The notes under the pieces were generated by a model that saw nothing but the letters and a program-made list of their open reading frames with translations, did no database searches and was not told where the DNA came from. The position numbers and the translations under genes were made by a program. A stretch of DNA of 64,000 bases, from assembly GCF_037081675.1 (NCBI RefSeq), contig NZ_JAZAQL010000003.1, positions 558,001-622,000 on the forward strand, given 5' to 3'. Below, in pieces: positions 26,029 to 34,166 of this stretch. The DNA is from Halorubellus litoreus (lineage in GTDB: Archaea; Halobacteriota; Halobacteria; Halobacteriales; Natrialbaceae). The first letter of the stretch is position 1. Each line of letters starts with the position of its first letter.

Positions 26029-26498
26029 CGTTAAACGGACTCGACGACCTCGACAGACACATCCTGTTCGTCCTCCAGCAGGACGCCCGGGAGTCGTCGT
26101 CGAACCAGATAGCCGAGCGGATGGGCGTGTCACCGAGCACGGTCCGCAAGCGCATCGACCGCCTCGAGCGCGAAGGCGTCATCAACTCGTACCGCGCGGA
26201 CGTGGACTACGCGAACGCTGGGTTCGACCTCCAGTTACAGATCATCTGTACCGCGCCCATCCCGGAGCGAGACGAACTGACCGACGGCGCCCTGGAGGTT
26301 TCAGGTGTCGTCGGCGTCCGCGAGATCGCGACCGGTGAGGGGAACGTGGTGGTTCGCGTGGTCGCGGAGGACAACGACGACCTGAACCGGATCGCGCGCG
26401 AGCTCTCGGACCTCGGACTCGCGGTGAGCGACGAGCAACTGATTCGCCGGGAGGAGGGCACGCCGTACGACGGGTTCGAACAGGACGGCGGCGTGTAG
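26025..26498 (+). CDS. Lrp/AsnC family transcriptional regulator
   Basis: 157 residues. Residues 5-60 are the AsnC-type HTH (LDDLDRHILFVLQQDARESS ... STVRKRIDRLEREGVINSY). The C-terminal half (70-140) is the ligand-sensing RAM/SAM fold (VVGVREIATGEGNVVVRVVA). Such regulators bind amino acids or act as global metabolic switches. GTG start at 26025 overlaps the preceding gene. Its immediate neighbours are the Mrp operon and the biotin transporter; which one it controls cannot be read here. A 24-base imperfect copy of its 3' end recurs 35 bases later (26510). Confidence 0.88.
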   Translation: MTLNGLDDLDRHILFVLQQDARESSSNQIAERMGVSPSTVRKRIDRLEREGVINSYRADVDYANAGFDLQLQIICTAPIPERDELTDGALEVSGVVGVREIATGEGNVVVRVVAEDNDDLNRIARELSDLGLAVSDEQLIRREEGTPYDGFEQDGGV

Positions 26499-26609
26499 GA
26501 GGCGCGGGATTCGAGCAGGACGACGGCGCGTGGCTGGCGGGACGTTCGAGCACCCGACCGCACGCCGTAAACCAAAGTATTCTTGCGGGTTGACGGAGAT
26601 TCCGCGAAC

Positions 26610-26648
26610 ATGAGTCGTTCCGACGCAGCCAACGGGTGGTCGCGATGA
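26610..26648 (+). CDS. putative 12-codon leader ORF upstream of bioY
   Basis: ATG 26610 encodes MSRSDAANGWSR and its TGA overlaps the bioY ATG as ATGA. An AGTATTC element at about 26577-26583 puts the expected transcript start near 26605-26610, so this is the likely first start codon on the mRNA. A peptide product is not proven. Confidence 0.35.
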   Translation: MSRSDAANGWSR

Positions 26649-27226
26649 GTACACGGACCGAGAACGTCGACCTGGTTCCCGGCGAGGTCGTCGGGAATCT
26701 CGCCCGAGCGGCGTTGCTGGCCGCGCTCGTCGGCGCGTTCGCGTACGTGAAGTTCCCGAACCCGGTGTCGCCAGTCGACGTGACCCTTCAGGTGCTCGGC
26801 GTGTTCCTCGCCGGCATCCTCCTCGGGCCGCTGTGGGGTGGCGCGTCGCTCGGCCTCTACCTCGTCGCTGGCGCGCTCGGCGCCCCGATCTTCAACGGCG
26901 GGGCGGCCGGCATCGGGCATCTGTTCGGCTCGACCGCGGGCTACCTCTGGTCGTACCCGATCGCGGCCGCGCTCGTCGGGTTCCTCGCGCACGGCGGCGT
27001 CGAGACGCGCTCGCTCGAGGACCTCGCCGTGTGGCGCCTCGTCGCCGCGATGGTCGCCGGGACCGTCGTCATCTACGCGCTCGGCGTCGCCGGCCTGATG
27101 GTCGTCCTCGGGTACGGTCTCGGGAAGGCGTTCGGGGTCGGCGCAGCCGCGTTCCTCCCCGCGGAAGCCGTGAAGGTCGCCGCGGCGGTCGGCATCGTCC
27201 GGAGCGACGCCCTCCGCGTCGAATGA
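26645..27226 (+). CDS. bioY: biotin transporter substrate-binding subunit BioY
   Basis: 193 residues, six membrane segments. VSPVDVTLQVLGVFLAGILL and GPLWGGASLGLYLVAGALGAP (TM1-TM3) match BioY/S-component ECF folds, as does GIGHLFGSTAGYLWSYPIAA. BioY binds biotin in the membrane and joins the ATPase and T subunits encoded just downstream. The start ATG overlaps the stop of a 12-codon upstream ORF; no AT-rich box lies at the leaderless distance from 26645. The last residues end 28 bases before bioM. Confidence 0.9.
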   Translation: MSTRTENVDLVPGEVVGNLARAALLAALVGAFAYVKFPNPVSPVDVTLQVLGVFLAGILLGPLWGGASLGLYLVAGALGAPIFNGGAAGIGHLFGSTAGYLWSYPIAAALVGFLAHGGVETRSLEDLAVWRLVAAMVAGTVVIYALGVAGLMVVLGYGLGKAFGVGAAAFLPAEAVKVAAAVGIVRSDALRVE

Positions 27227-27254
27227 CGCCGATTCGCGAGAGGGCTCGCACGAC

Positions 27255-27953
27255 ATGATCGTCGTCGACGACGTCTCGTACGCGCACGGCGACACCCGCG
27301 TCCTCGACGACGTCTCGCTGTCGATCGAAGACGGCGAGTTCGTCGTGCTCGCCGGCGCGAACGGCGCGGGGAAGACGACGCTCGTCCGCCAGTTCAACGG
27401 GCTCCTCGAACCCGACACGGGCGAGGTCCTCGTGAACGGGACGCCCGTCGAGGCGGACCTCGTCGCGGCGCGGTCGGCGGTCGGGATGGTGTTCCAGGAC
27501 CCCCGCGACCAGTTCGTCGCCGCGACGGTCGACGCGGACGTCGCGTTCGGCCCGGAGAACCTCGGGGTCTCGCGGGAGGCGGTGTCGACGCGCGTCGAGG
27601 ACGCGCTCGCCGCGGTCGGCATGACGGGTCGTGGCGAGGAACGACTCGACGAGCTCTCGGGCGGCGAACAGTCCCGGGTCGCCATCGCGGGGGCGCTCGC
27701 GATGACCCCCGACCACCTCGTCCTCGACGAGCCGTTCGCGAGTCTCGACGCGCCCTCTCGGGAGGCGGTCCGCGAGCACCTCGCGGATCTCCACGCGGAC
27801 GGGACGAGCGTCGTCGTCGTGACCCACGACGTCGGCGCGATCGCGGACCTCGCGGACCGCGTCGTCGTGCTCGCCGACGGACGCGTCGTCCGCGAGGGGT
27901 CGCCGACCGACCTCCGGGGGGAACTGGACGAGCACGCGGTCGCGGCCTGGTGA
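27255..27953 (+). CDS. bioM: biotin ECF transporter ATPase BioM
   Basis: 232 residues with all ABC ATPase motifs: Walker A AGANGAGKTTLVRQ (about 37-50), Q-loop VFQDPRDQ, signature LSGGEQSRVAIAGAL (about 134), Walker B LVLDEPFASLD and the switch His in VVVTHDVG. The EcfA/CbiO family fits better than a general importer because bioY lies upstream and an EcfT protein downstream. It uses ATP to drive biotin release from BioY. Confidence 0.92.
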   Translation: MIVVDDVSYAHGDTRVLDDVSLSIEDGEFVVLAGANGAGKTTLVRQFNGLLEPDTGEVLVNGTPVEADLVAARSAVGMVFQDPRDQFVAATVDADVAFGPENLGVSREAVSTRVEDALAAVGMTGRGEERLDELSGGEQSRVAIAGALAMTPDHLVLDEPFASLDAPSREAVREHLADLHADGTSVVVVTHDVGAIADLADRVVVLADGRVVREGSPTDLRGELDEHAVAAW

Positions 27954-27959
27954 CCGTCG

Positions 27960-28664
27960 ATGCGCTACGAACCGGGTGATTCGGTGCTGCACGCGCTCGA
28001 CCCGCGGTCGAAGCTCGCGGTCCAGGTGGCGTTCGCGGTCGCCGCGTTCGCGCACACAACGCCGCGCGGACTCGGCGCGCTTACGGCCCTCGCGCTCGGC
28101 GTTCTCGCTGCCGCTCGACTCTCCCCGGTCGCCGTCGTCTCCGACCTGCGCGTCGTCCTTCCTTTCCTCGTGCTGGCGCCGCTCGTCGAGGGCGCGCGTC
28201 TCGGCGCGCCGTGGTTCGACGTCGCCGCGGCGCGGTTCCCGGCGCTCGCGGCGTACCGCGTGTTCCTCGTGCTCCTCGTCAGCGCCGCGTACGTCCACAC
28301 CACGCGGACGCGCCAGTCCCGGGCGGCGGTCCAGTGGCTGGTCCCGGGGCGGGTCGGGCAACTCCTCGGGATGGGCGTTGCGCTCGTGTTCCGGTTCGTC
28401 CCGGTGCTCCTCGACGACGTCAGGCGGTCGCGCGCCGCGATGCGGGCGCGCCTCGGGTCGGAGCGGCCGCTACGCGACCGGATGCGTCTCGTCGCGACTA
28501 GTGGCCTGAACCGCGCGTTCGCCCGCGCCGACGCTCTGGCGGTCGCGCTCCAGGCGCGGTGTTTCGCGTACAACCCGACGCTCCCGCCGCTGTCGTACGG
28601 CCGAGGGGACTGGGTCGTGACGGTTGCGTCGCTCGCACTCGTCGTCGTCGCGCTCGCGGTGTGA
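27960..28664 (+). CDS. bioN: biotin ECF transporter T subunit BioN
   Basis: 234 residues, about five membrane segments. It opens MRYEPGDSVLHALDPRSKLA, the canonical EcfT N-terminus, and carries two Ala-Arg coupling helices typical of the family (RRSRAAMRARLGSERPLRDR at about 158-177 and the preceding FRFVPVLLDDV). These transmit ATPase motion to BioY. Seven bases after bioM. The trio is a complete biotin uptake system; no biotin synthesis genes are visible nearby. Confidence 0.9.
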   Translation: MRYEPGDSVLHALDPRSKLAVQVAFAVAAFAHTTPRGLGALTALALGVLAAARLSPVAVVSDLRVVLPFLVLAPLVEGARLGAPWFDVAAARFPALAAYRVFLVLLVSAAYVHTTRTRQSRAAVQWLVPGRVGQLLGMGVALVFRFVPVLLDDVRRSRAAMRARLGSERPLRDRMRLVATSGLNRAFARADALAVALQARCFAYNPTLPPLSYGRGDWVVTVASLALVVVALAV

Positions 28665-28742
28665 GGCTGTGCGTGGAACAGGGGTTCGTCGAGGCGCCAG
28701 CGTCGAGAGTGGGGGCGTCGAACGCCACCCACCCAGCGGTCT

Positions 28743-28757
28743 TGTGTAGAAAACACA
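28743..28757. promoter_or_regulatory. short palindrome TGTGT-AGAAA-ACACA
   Basis: Exact 5-bp arms at 28743-28747 and 28753-28757 overlap the AT-rich promoter zone of the methyltransferase gene (ATG 28786). A regulator site is possible; too short to be sure. Confidence 0.3.
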
Positions 28758-28785
28758 TTTCTGTGCGCGTCGAGTATCGGCCCGC

Positions 28786-29391
28786 ATGGAACCCTTCCAG
28801 AACACGAACCAACCGGACTGGGACTGGTGGTCGCGACTCTGGCCGACCCCCGGCGCGACGCTCCGTGCGCTCGGCATCGACCGCGGCGACGCGCTCGCTG
28901 AGGTCGGCTGTGGCAACGGCTACTTCGCGCTCCCCGCGGCCCGCGTCGTCGACCCCGCCACCGTTCACGCCGTCGACCTCGACCGCGCCCTCCTCGACGA
29001 ACTCGACGAACTCGCCGCACTCCACCGCATCGAGAACCTCGAGACGTACCACGCCGACGCGCGCGACATGGCGGACGTCCTCCCGGAACCCGTCGACGTC
29101 GTCCTGAACGCGAACACGTTCCACGGCGTCGACGACGTCGCCGCCTTCGTCACGAGCGCGTACGACGCGCTCGCACCCGACGGCGAGTTCGTCGTCGTGA
29201 ACTGGCACGACGCCGCGCGCGAGGACACCCGCATTCACGGCGCCGCCCGCGGCCCACCCACCGACCTCCGGCTGTCGCCCGACGCGACCGAACGCATCGT
29301 CACCGACGCGGCCGCGTTCCAATCGGTCGAGACCGTGGAGCTCCCACCGTACCACTACGCCGTCCGCTTCGAGAAAGAAACGCGCGCCTGA
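28786..29391 (+). CDS. class I SAM-dependent methyltransferase
   Basis: 201 residues. Motif I is ALAEVGCGNGYFALPAAR (about 37-54), the acidic motif II residue is in VHAVDLDRALL, and VDVVLNANTFHGVDD follows as motif IV. The N-terminus (MEPFQNTNQPDWDWWSRLWP) is typical of a haloarchaeal methyltransferase-11 subgroup. The acceptor is unknown. It stands alone, with an AT-rich promoter just upstream, and converges on the aldo/keto reductase gene. Confidence 0.85.
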   Translation: MEPFQNTNQPDWDWWSRLWPTPGATLRALGIDRGDALAEVGCGNGYFALPAARVVDPATVHAVDLDRALLDELDELAALHRIENLETYHADARDMADVLPEPVDVVLNANTFHGVDDVAAFVTSAYDALAPDGEFVVVNWHDAAREDTRIHGAARGPPTDLRLSPDATERIVTDAAAFQSVETVELPPYHYAVRFEKETRA

Positions 29392-29406
29392 CTGCCCGGA
29401 CTCGGT

Positions 29407-30405
29407 CTAGCGGAGGTGCGAGAACGGGTCGCCCTTCGCGTCCGCGAGCCGGTCGACGTGCTCTTGCGTGAGCTCGACCTCCGCGGCGCGGAGGTTCTCC
29501 TCGAGCTGTTCGACGGTCCGCGCACCCACGATGGGCGCCGTGACGCCGTCGCGGTGCAGGAGCCACGCGAGCGCCGTCTGCGCTATCGTCGCGCCCACCT
29601 CGTCGGCGACCGCCTCGAGTTCGTCGAGCACGTCGAAGTTCTCCTCGGTCAGGTAGTTCTCGCGGAACCGCTCACCGAGCCCCGCCTTCGTATCCTCGGG
29701 GTCCCGGTCGTCGCGCGAGTACTTCCCGGTGAGGAACCCCTGGCCGAGCGGACTCCACGGGACGATACCCATCCCGTACGACTCGCACATCTCCTTGTAC
29801 CCGGCCTCGATCTCGCGGTCGACGAGGTTGTACCGCGGTTGCGTGACCGAGAACGGCTCCCAGCCCTCCTGCTCGGCGATCTCGTTCGCCTTCGCGATCT
29901 TCCAGGCGTCCGGCCTGAACGAACTCGCGCCGAGGTAGTGGACCTTCCCGTCCTCGACGAGCCCGTTCAGCGTCCGCATGAACTCGCGGACCGGCGTGTC
30001 GTCGTCGATGCGGTGCACGTAGAGGAGGTCGATGGCGTCGACGCCGAGGCGGTCGAGCATCTCGTCGATGCTCCGTCGGATGTGCTTGCGGTTGAGGCCG
30101 CGGCCGTTCGGGCCGTCGCGGGTCGGCCAGTATATCTTGGAGGCGATGACGTAGTCCGCGCGGTCGCGGTCGGCGAGCCAGTCGCCGATCCACTCCTCGC
30201 TGTCGCCGCCGCCGTAGACGTCGGCGGTGTCGATGAAGTACCCGCCCGCGTCGTCGTACGCGTCGAGGAGGTCGAGCGCGGCGTCGCGGTCGATCTCCAC
30301 GGAGCCGTCGGCGGCCTCGCGACCGAACCGCCACGTGCCGAACGGCAGCTCGCTGACTGTCAGTCCCGTCGAGCCCAGTGCGACGTCGTCGATTGTCACG
30401 TCCAT
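29407..30405 (-). CDS. aldo/keto reductase
   Basis: 332 residues forming the AKR (beta/alpha)8 barrel. The catalytic tetrad is readable: Asp and Tyr in FIDTADVYGGGDSEEWIG (about 58-75), Lys in YVIASKIYWPT (about 92) and His in DLLYVHRIDDDTP (about 131). NADPH-binding residues lie in VPWSPLGQGFLTGKYSRDD and PIVGARTVEQLEENL near the C-terminus. The reaction is NADP-dependent reduction or oxidation of a carbonyl; the precise substrate is unknown. The start ATG at 30405 gives the usual MDVTIDDVALGSTGLTVSEL opening. Confidence 0.92.
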   Translation of the reverse strand: MDVTIDDVALGSTGLTVSELPFGTWRFGREAADGSVEIDRDAALDLLDAYDDAGGYFIDTADVYGGGDSEEWIGDWLADRDRADYVIASKIYWPTRDGPNGRGLNRKHIRRSIDEMLDRLGVDAIDLLYVHRIDDDTPVREFMRTLNGLVEDGKVHYLGASSFRPDAWKIAKANEIAEQEGWEPFSVTQPRYNLVDREIEAGYKEMCESYGMGIVPWSPLGQGFLTGKYSRDDRDPEDTKAGLGERFRENYLTEENFDVLDELEAVADEVGATIAQTALAWLLHRDGVTAPIVGARTVEQLEENLRAAEVELTQEHVDRLADAKGDPFSHLR

Positions 30406-30506
30406 GGTCGAACCGTCGCCACGGCGCGGCTTAAAAGCGTTCGATGCCCGCGGGCGTTTCCGGCTTCTGGGGCGTCGGTCCCACGCCGAGAGCGCCGGGG
30501 GTCGCG

Positions 30507-30941
30507 TCAGCAGTCGTCGTACGTCTGCGCCGTCAGTTTCAGCGCTGAATCGGCCGTGACCCGGACCACCGGACGGACGCAGCGCTGGTCGCCCTCGACG
30601 TAGGCCGCGAGTTCGCGTTCGACGCGGTCGTCGTCGAGCGAGACGACGAGCGTGTACGCGGCTGATCCGTCGACGGGCGCGTCGAAGACCGTCGCATCGC
30701 CGGCGGCGACCGACGCCGTGGACGCGAACGCTTGCGAGCCGTCCTCGCGCGAGAGCGCCAGTTCGATGTCGTGGGCATCGTCGTCCTGGTTCTCGACCTC
30801 GAGAGCGGGGACGCGGACCGCGTCGTCGTCGCGGTCGCCGTTGGAGAGCGTGTTGCAGCCGGCGATGGCGGCCAGTCCGCCGACTGCGGCCGCGAGCACG
30901 CCGCGACGCGTCGCTTCGTGGGATGCAGTGCGTCGGCTCAT
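30507..30941 (-). CDS. Tat-exported lipoprotein, small beta domain
   Basis: 144 residues. TRRGVLAAAVGGLAAIAGC is a Tat signal with lipobox Cys29, followed by an acidic tether and a beta-sandwich-like domain (EVENQDDDAHDIELALSRED ... TYDDC). CVRPVVRV and the terminal Cys could form a disulfide. The repetitive hydrophobic strand pattern resembles haloarchaeal extracellular domains of about 110 residues with unknown function. It is transcribed from the same strand as the large exported protein upstream and the reductase downstream, with separate spacing. Confidence 0.7.
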   Translation of the reverse strand: MSRRTASHEATRRGVLAAAVGGLAAIAGCNTLSNGDRDDDAVRVPALEVENQDDDAHDIELALSREDGSQAFASTASVAAGDATVFDAPVDGSAAYTLVVSLDDDRVERELAAYVEGDQRCVRPVVRVTADSALKLTAQTYDDC

Positions 30942-30986
30942 CTATCCTCCCCTACGCCTCGGGGACGTTTGAGCGGCCCGGCTCAG

Positions 30987-32966
30987 TCATGCGAGGTCGT
31001 GCGTCTCGTACACGCTCGTCGCGGCGTCGAGCAGGGACTCGGTCGCGACGTAGTGTCGGAGCGCCGTGGCCGCCTCGGTGGGGTCGGCCATCTCCACCGC
31101 GGTACCGTGCGCTTCGATGCCAGAGTTGTACTCCAGGCTCCCGAGTCGAAGCACGAGTCGTTCGAGCGCGCCGGTAACGTCGGCGGCCCGTCGATTGTAG
31201 TGGTCCGCGACGAGTTCCGCCTCGACGTCCAACGTCGCCTCGTCGACCGTCGCGAAGTCGGTTTCGGCGAGGTCGCTCGCCGCGCGCACGTACCCCGTGG
31301 CGAAGACGAGGTCGACGACCGCGGCGGCGAGGAACCCGTCGTCGCGCCGGGACCGGGCGCGGTCGAGGTAGGAGCGCGTCTCACGGAGCGCGTACCGGAC
31401 GTGGTCGTCGACGGCGTCCCGCGGCGACGCGAGGGCGTCGCTGACGTCGGTCTCGAGGGCGTCCGCGAGGTCGCGGAGGGCAGCTTTCTGGTCCGTGGCC
31501 TGCGGGTTCGCGGTGTCGGTGGCGTCGAGGTACCGGCGTGCGTCGTCGAGGTTCCCTTCGGCGAACGCGATGGCGGACTCTGCGTACTTCACGCGTTCGC
31601 CGTCGCCGAGGTGGTCGACGTCGAACGCCGCGTCGGCGCTGTCAGCCCACGTTCGCGCGGACAGCAGCGTCTTCTCGACCTGGCCTGCTTCGGCGGCGAC
31701 GGCGTCCAGGCGCTCGCCGGTGTACCGGACCTGCCGGTGCGTGCTCGCGACCTCGTTGTCGAGCTGGCTCGCGCGCTGGGACGCGTTCTGCGCGTTCACG
31801 ACGCCGTCGAGGACGCCGCGACGTGCACCGGCGCCGCGTGCGTGCGCCGCAGCACTCCGGTATGCGACGAGTTCTCGGAAGTCCCCGTCGAACTCGGGGC
31901 CCTCGGCGAGCCCGCGGGCTGCCTGCACCTCGAATCGCGTCCGCGGCTGATCTCCGGGGATGTGCGAGACGCTTCGGGCGCGATCGCGTGCCGCAGTGAG
32001 GTGGTCGTCGGTCACGGGGATGGGTCGGTCGACGGTGTCGAGCGTACAGCAGTCGTCCACCTGGAAGCCGTCGTCGTCGGCGCTGGTGGTCGTGTCAGTG
32101 CTCTGAATGCAGAGGTCGCCGCTGCAGGTGTCTGTCTCGCAGACGGTCTCGTCCTCCTGGTAGATGCAGAACGCGGTGCTCAACGCGAGCTGGTGCTCGC
32201 GCTCGGCGCCGAACGTCCAGCCAGCGTCGACGTCCCAGAGCCACTCGCCGACGTCGACCTTCCGGTTCGCGTTCGTGTAGTTCCAGCCGGGGTCGACGGC
32301 GCCGCTCGCATCCCACCGCCAGTCCGCGGAGTGCGTCGCCGTGTACGGCTCCTCGGATGTCGTCGGCGTCGGGTCGTAGAACGTGAACTCGGCGCCGTCG
32401 GGACCGGTGGTCTTCCCGGTCTCGTTCGTGTCTTCGCCGACGCTCGGGGGACGTGGCGGGACGAAGAACGGCGTCGCCTCGTCGATGGCCTTCCAGGCGA
32501 CGTCGAACGCGTAGTCGACCCACGCGGCCTGTGGCATGTCGTCGTCCTGCTCGTCGTCGGTGTAGACGTACGAGTTCGCGAAGTAGAGGTCGGTCTCCGT
32601 GGAGTCTTTCTCGATGAGGACGCGGCTGTGCTTCGCGCCGGGGGCGTAGATGTTCCCCGTCCACGTGCTCTTCCGCGCGTCGTCGCCGGCGTTCACCCAC
32701 GTCCCGGATTGCCACGTGAAGAACGAGGAGTCGGCGGCGTACTTCTTCTGTTCGTACCGGACGCTCCCGGAGTTCGAGACGTTCTGGCCGTCGAACCGGT
32801 CGATGTCGTAGTCGAGCTGGTACTCGAGGTCGTTCATCGTGACGCTGCTGGTCGTACTCGACGCACGGCTCGCGCCCGCGGTGGACCCGAGCAGCGTCGT
32901 CGTGGAGAGACCGGTTGCAGCGAGGACCTGTAGCAATCGTCGGCGGCTTGGATCGTCAAGACCCAT
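30987..32966 (-). CDS. large Tat-exported protein of unknown function
   Basis: 659 residues. The N-terminal RRRLLQVLAATGLSTTTLLG followed by TAGA is a Tat signal cleaved near residue 33. A first domain (about 45-310) has many Trp/Tyr (WKAIDEATPFFVPP, WRWDASGAVDPGWNY) and a Cys cluster (VCETDTCSGDLC; VDDCCTL) that may be disulfide-linked. The rest (about 320-659) is almost all helix with Ala-rich heptads (ASQLDNEVASTHRQV; AAEAGQVEKTLLSAR), like a coiled-coil stalk. No known family is recognised. A surface fibre or adhesin-like role is only a guess. Confidence 0.7.
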   Translation of the reverse strand: MGLDDPSRRRLLQVLAATGLSTTTLLGSTAGASRASSTTSSVTMNDLEYQLDYDIDRFDGQNVSNSGSVRYEQKKYAADSSFFTWQSGTWVNAGDDARKSTWTGNIYAPGAKHSRVLIEKDSTETDLYFANSYVYTDDEQDDDMPQAAWVDYAFDVAWKAIDEATPFFVPPRPPSVGEDTNETGKTTGPDGAEFTFYDPTPTTSEEPYTATHSADWRWDASGAVDPGWNYTNANRKVDVGEWLWDVDAGWTFGAEREHQLALSTAFCIYQEDETVCETDTCSGDLCIQSTDTTTSADDDGFQVDDCCTLDTVDRPIPVTDDHLTAARDRARSVSHIPGDQPRTRFEVQAARGLAEGPEFDGDFRELVAYRSAAAHARGAGARRGVLDGVVNAQNASQRASQLDNEVASTHRQVRYTGERLDAVAAEAGQVEKTLLSARTWADSADAAFDVDHLGDGERVKYAESAIAFAEGNLDDARRYLDATDTANPQATDQKAALRDLADALETDVSDALASPRDAVDDHVRYALRETRSYLDRARSRRDDGFLAAAVVDLVFATGYVRAASDLAETDFATVDEATLDVEAELVADHYNRRAADVTGALERLVLRLGSLEYNSGIEAHGTAVEMADPTEAATALRHYVATESLLDAATSVYETHDLA

Positions 32967-32976
32967 ACGCAGCAGT

Positions 32977-33013
32977 GGAAATCACCAGTACTAATAATTA
33001 ACGGAAATCACCA
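32977..33013. repeat. direct repeat GGAAATCACCA, 26-bp period
   Basis: Copies at 32977-32987 and 33003-33013 flank an AT-rich stretch (ACTAATAATTAAC) between the divergent 30987-32966 and 33090-33386 genes. Likely promoter elements or an operator pair for one of them. Confidence 0.4.
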
Positions 33014-33089
33014 ATAGTGATCCGTTCTCGGTCGCCCGGTGCACGACGACCGGGACAACTGTTAACGTCCGAGGGTGCGTGTGTCCGGT

Positions 33090-33386
33090 ATGCCAACCGA
33101 CGACGTGACAGACCTCGTCGCGACGCTGCACTCCCATCTCGAAGCGACCGGCGAGCAGCCGGTCGCGCCGAAGGAGAGCCGGTGGCTCGGCGAAGCCGAG
33201 GCCATCGCGGCGGACCTCCGGTACGCCGACGACCTGGCGCCGTCGACGGTCCGCGAGCGCGCGTCGAAGGTCGAACGCCTCCTCGCGGAGGTCGAGGACA
33301 CGGGAAGTCCGGACGCGGACGAGCACGTCGCGGCCGCCCGTCGCTGTCTCGACCGCCTCGACGGCGCGCTCGAGGAAGCGGCCTGA
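33090..33386 (+). CDS. small haloarchaeal helical protein
   Basis: 98 residues, acidic and almost entirely helical: DDVTDLVATLHSHLEATGEQ, then VAPKESRWLGEAEAIAADLR, and a C-terminal long helix (RERASKVERLLAEVEDTGSP; AARRCLDRLDGALEEAA). It looks like a helical bundle that could be a partner protein. ATG 33090 chosen because the upstream in-frame sequence (MRVSG) lies over the promoter. Function unknown. It ends six bases before the stop of the convergent NUDIX gene. Confidence 0.6.
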   Translation: MPTDDVTDLVATLHSHLEATGEQPVAPKESRWLGEAEAIAADLRYADDLAPSTVRERASKVERLLAEVEDTGSPDADEHVAAARRCLDRLDGALEEAA

Positions 33387-33391
33387 GGCGG

Positions 33392-33949
33392 TTACGGGGC
33401 GGGGTCGCGCGCCGCGTCCACCACGTCGACGGCGGCGTCGATGACGTCGAGGACTCCCGGGACGAACTCGTCCTCGCGAGCGCTCGCGTCGCTCGGCGTC
33501 ATCCACTCGACGACGTCCGCGTCGGTCTCCGGTTCGACCTCGCCCGTCGCCTCGCTCCGGGGGACGACGAACGTCGTCGAGAAGTTGTATCGCCCGAGCG
33601 GATGCTCCTTGACGGTGACGTCGAACAGGTCGAGAGCGGCCGGGTCAACCGCGAGGTTCGTCTCCTCGCGGAGTTCCCTCGCTGCGGTCTCGGCGGCCGC
33701 CTCGGGGAGTTCCTGGTGGCCGCTCGGGAGGTCGAACTTCCCGGTGCGGTCGTGCTTGAACGCCAGGACGCTCCCCGCTACCGGGTCGACGACGGCGACG
33801 CCGACGACGGGGACGGCGGCCCGCCAGTGGACGACGTCGCACTCGGGACACCAGCACCGCGGCCGCCCGTCGACGTGCTTCTCGTCGGTCTCGGTTCCAC
33901 AGCGAGGACAGTAGTGCGCCTCGTACGCTGTCGGGGCGTCGTCGGTCAT
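33392..33949 (-). CDS. NUDIX hydrolase with N-terminal zinc ribbon
   Basis: 185 residues. A zinc ribbon CPRCGTETDEKH...CWCPEC occupies about 14-37. The NUDIX box GHQELPEAAAETAARELREE (continuing TNL; about 76-98) has the G-x5-E-x7-REUxEE layout with the metal-binding glutamates. A ribbon plus NUDIX layout is that of NADH pyrophosphatase NudC-like and haloarchaeal NUDIX proteins; it likely splits a nucleoside-diphosphate-linked metabolite such as NADH or ADP-ribose. Its last residues are acidic. Confidence 0.88.
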   Translation of the reverse strand: MTDDAPTAYEAHYCPRCGTETDEKHVDGRPRCWCPECDVVHWRAAVPVVGVAVVDPVAGSVLAFKHDRTGKFDLPSGHQELPEAAAETAARELREETNLAVDPAALDLFDVTVKEHPLGRYNFSTTFVVPRSEATGEVEPETDADVVEWMTPSDASAREDEFVPGVLDVIDAAVDVVDAARDPAP

Positions 33950-34106
33950 GGTCGGGAGGTGGAGCCGTCAGCGGAAAGAAGTACCCGTGGCACCGTCGAG
34001 GACCGTGCATCAGGGGACGGAACCGTTCACCACCGTCGCTTCGTGTCCGGTCCCCGGAGTGCTCGTGACGAAAGGTCGAAGGCGTCGGGCGTTCGATTCC
34101 CGGACC

Positions 34107-34166
34107 ATGTCGAGATACCAGCCACCGGCGACGCCCGTCGCCGACGACGCGAGGTGCCGGCCGTGA
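34107..34166 (+). other. 19-codon ORF ending in GTGA overlap with hutH
   Basis: ATG 34107 encodes MSRYQPPATPVADDARCRP and its TGA overlaps the hutH GTG. No convincing TATA box is at the leaderless distance from either start, so translation of this ORF is uncertain. Confidence 0.2.

Noticed and set aside
34070..34110. tRNA T-arm-like string GCGTTCGATTCCCGG
   Set aside because: The flanks do not pair as an acceptor or T-stem and no D- or anticodon arm is found.
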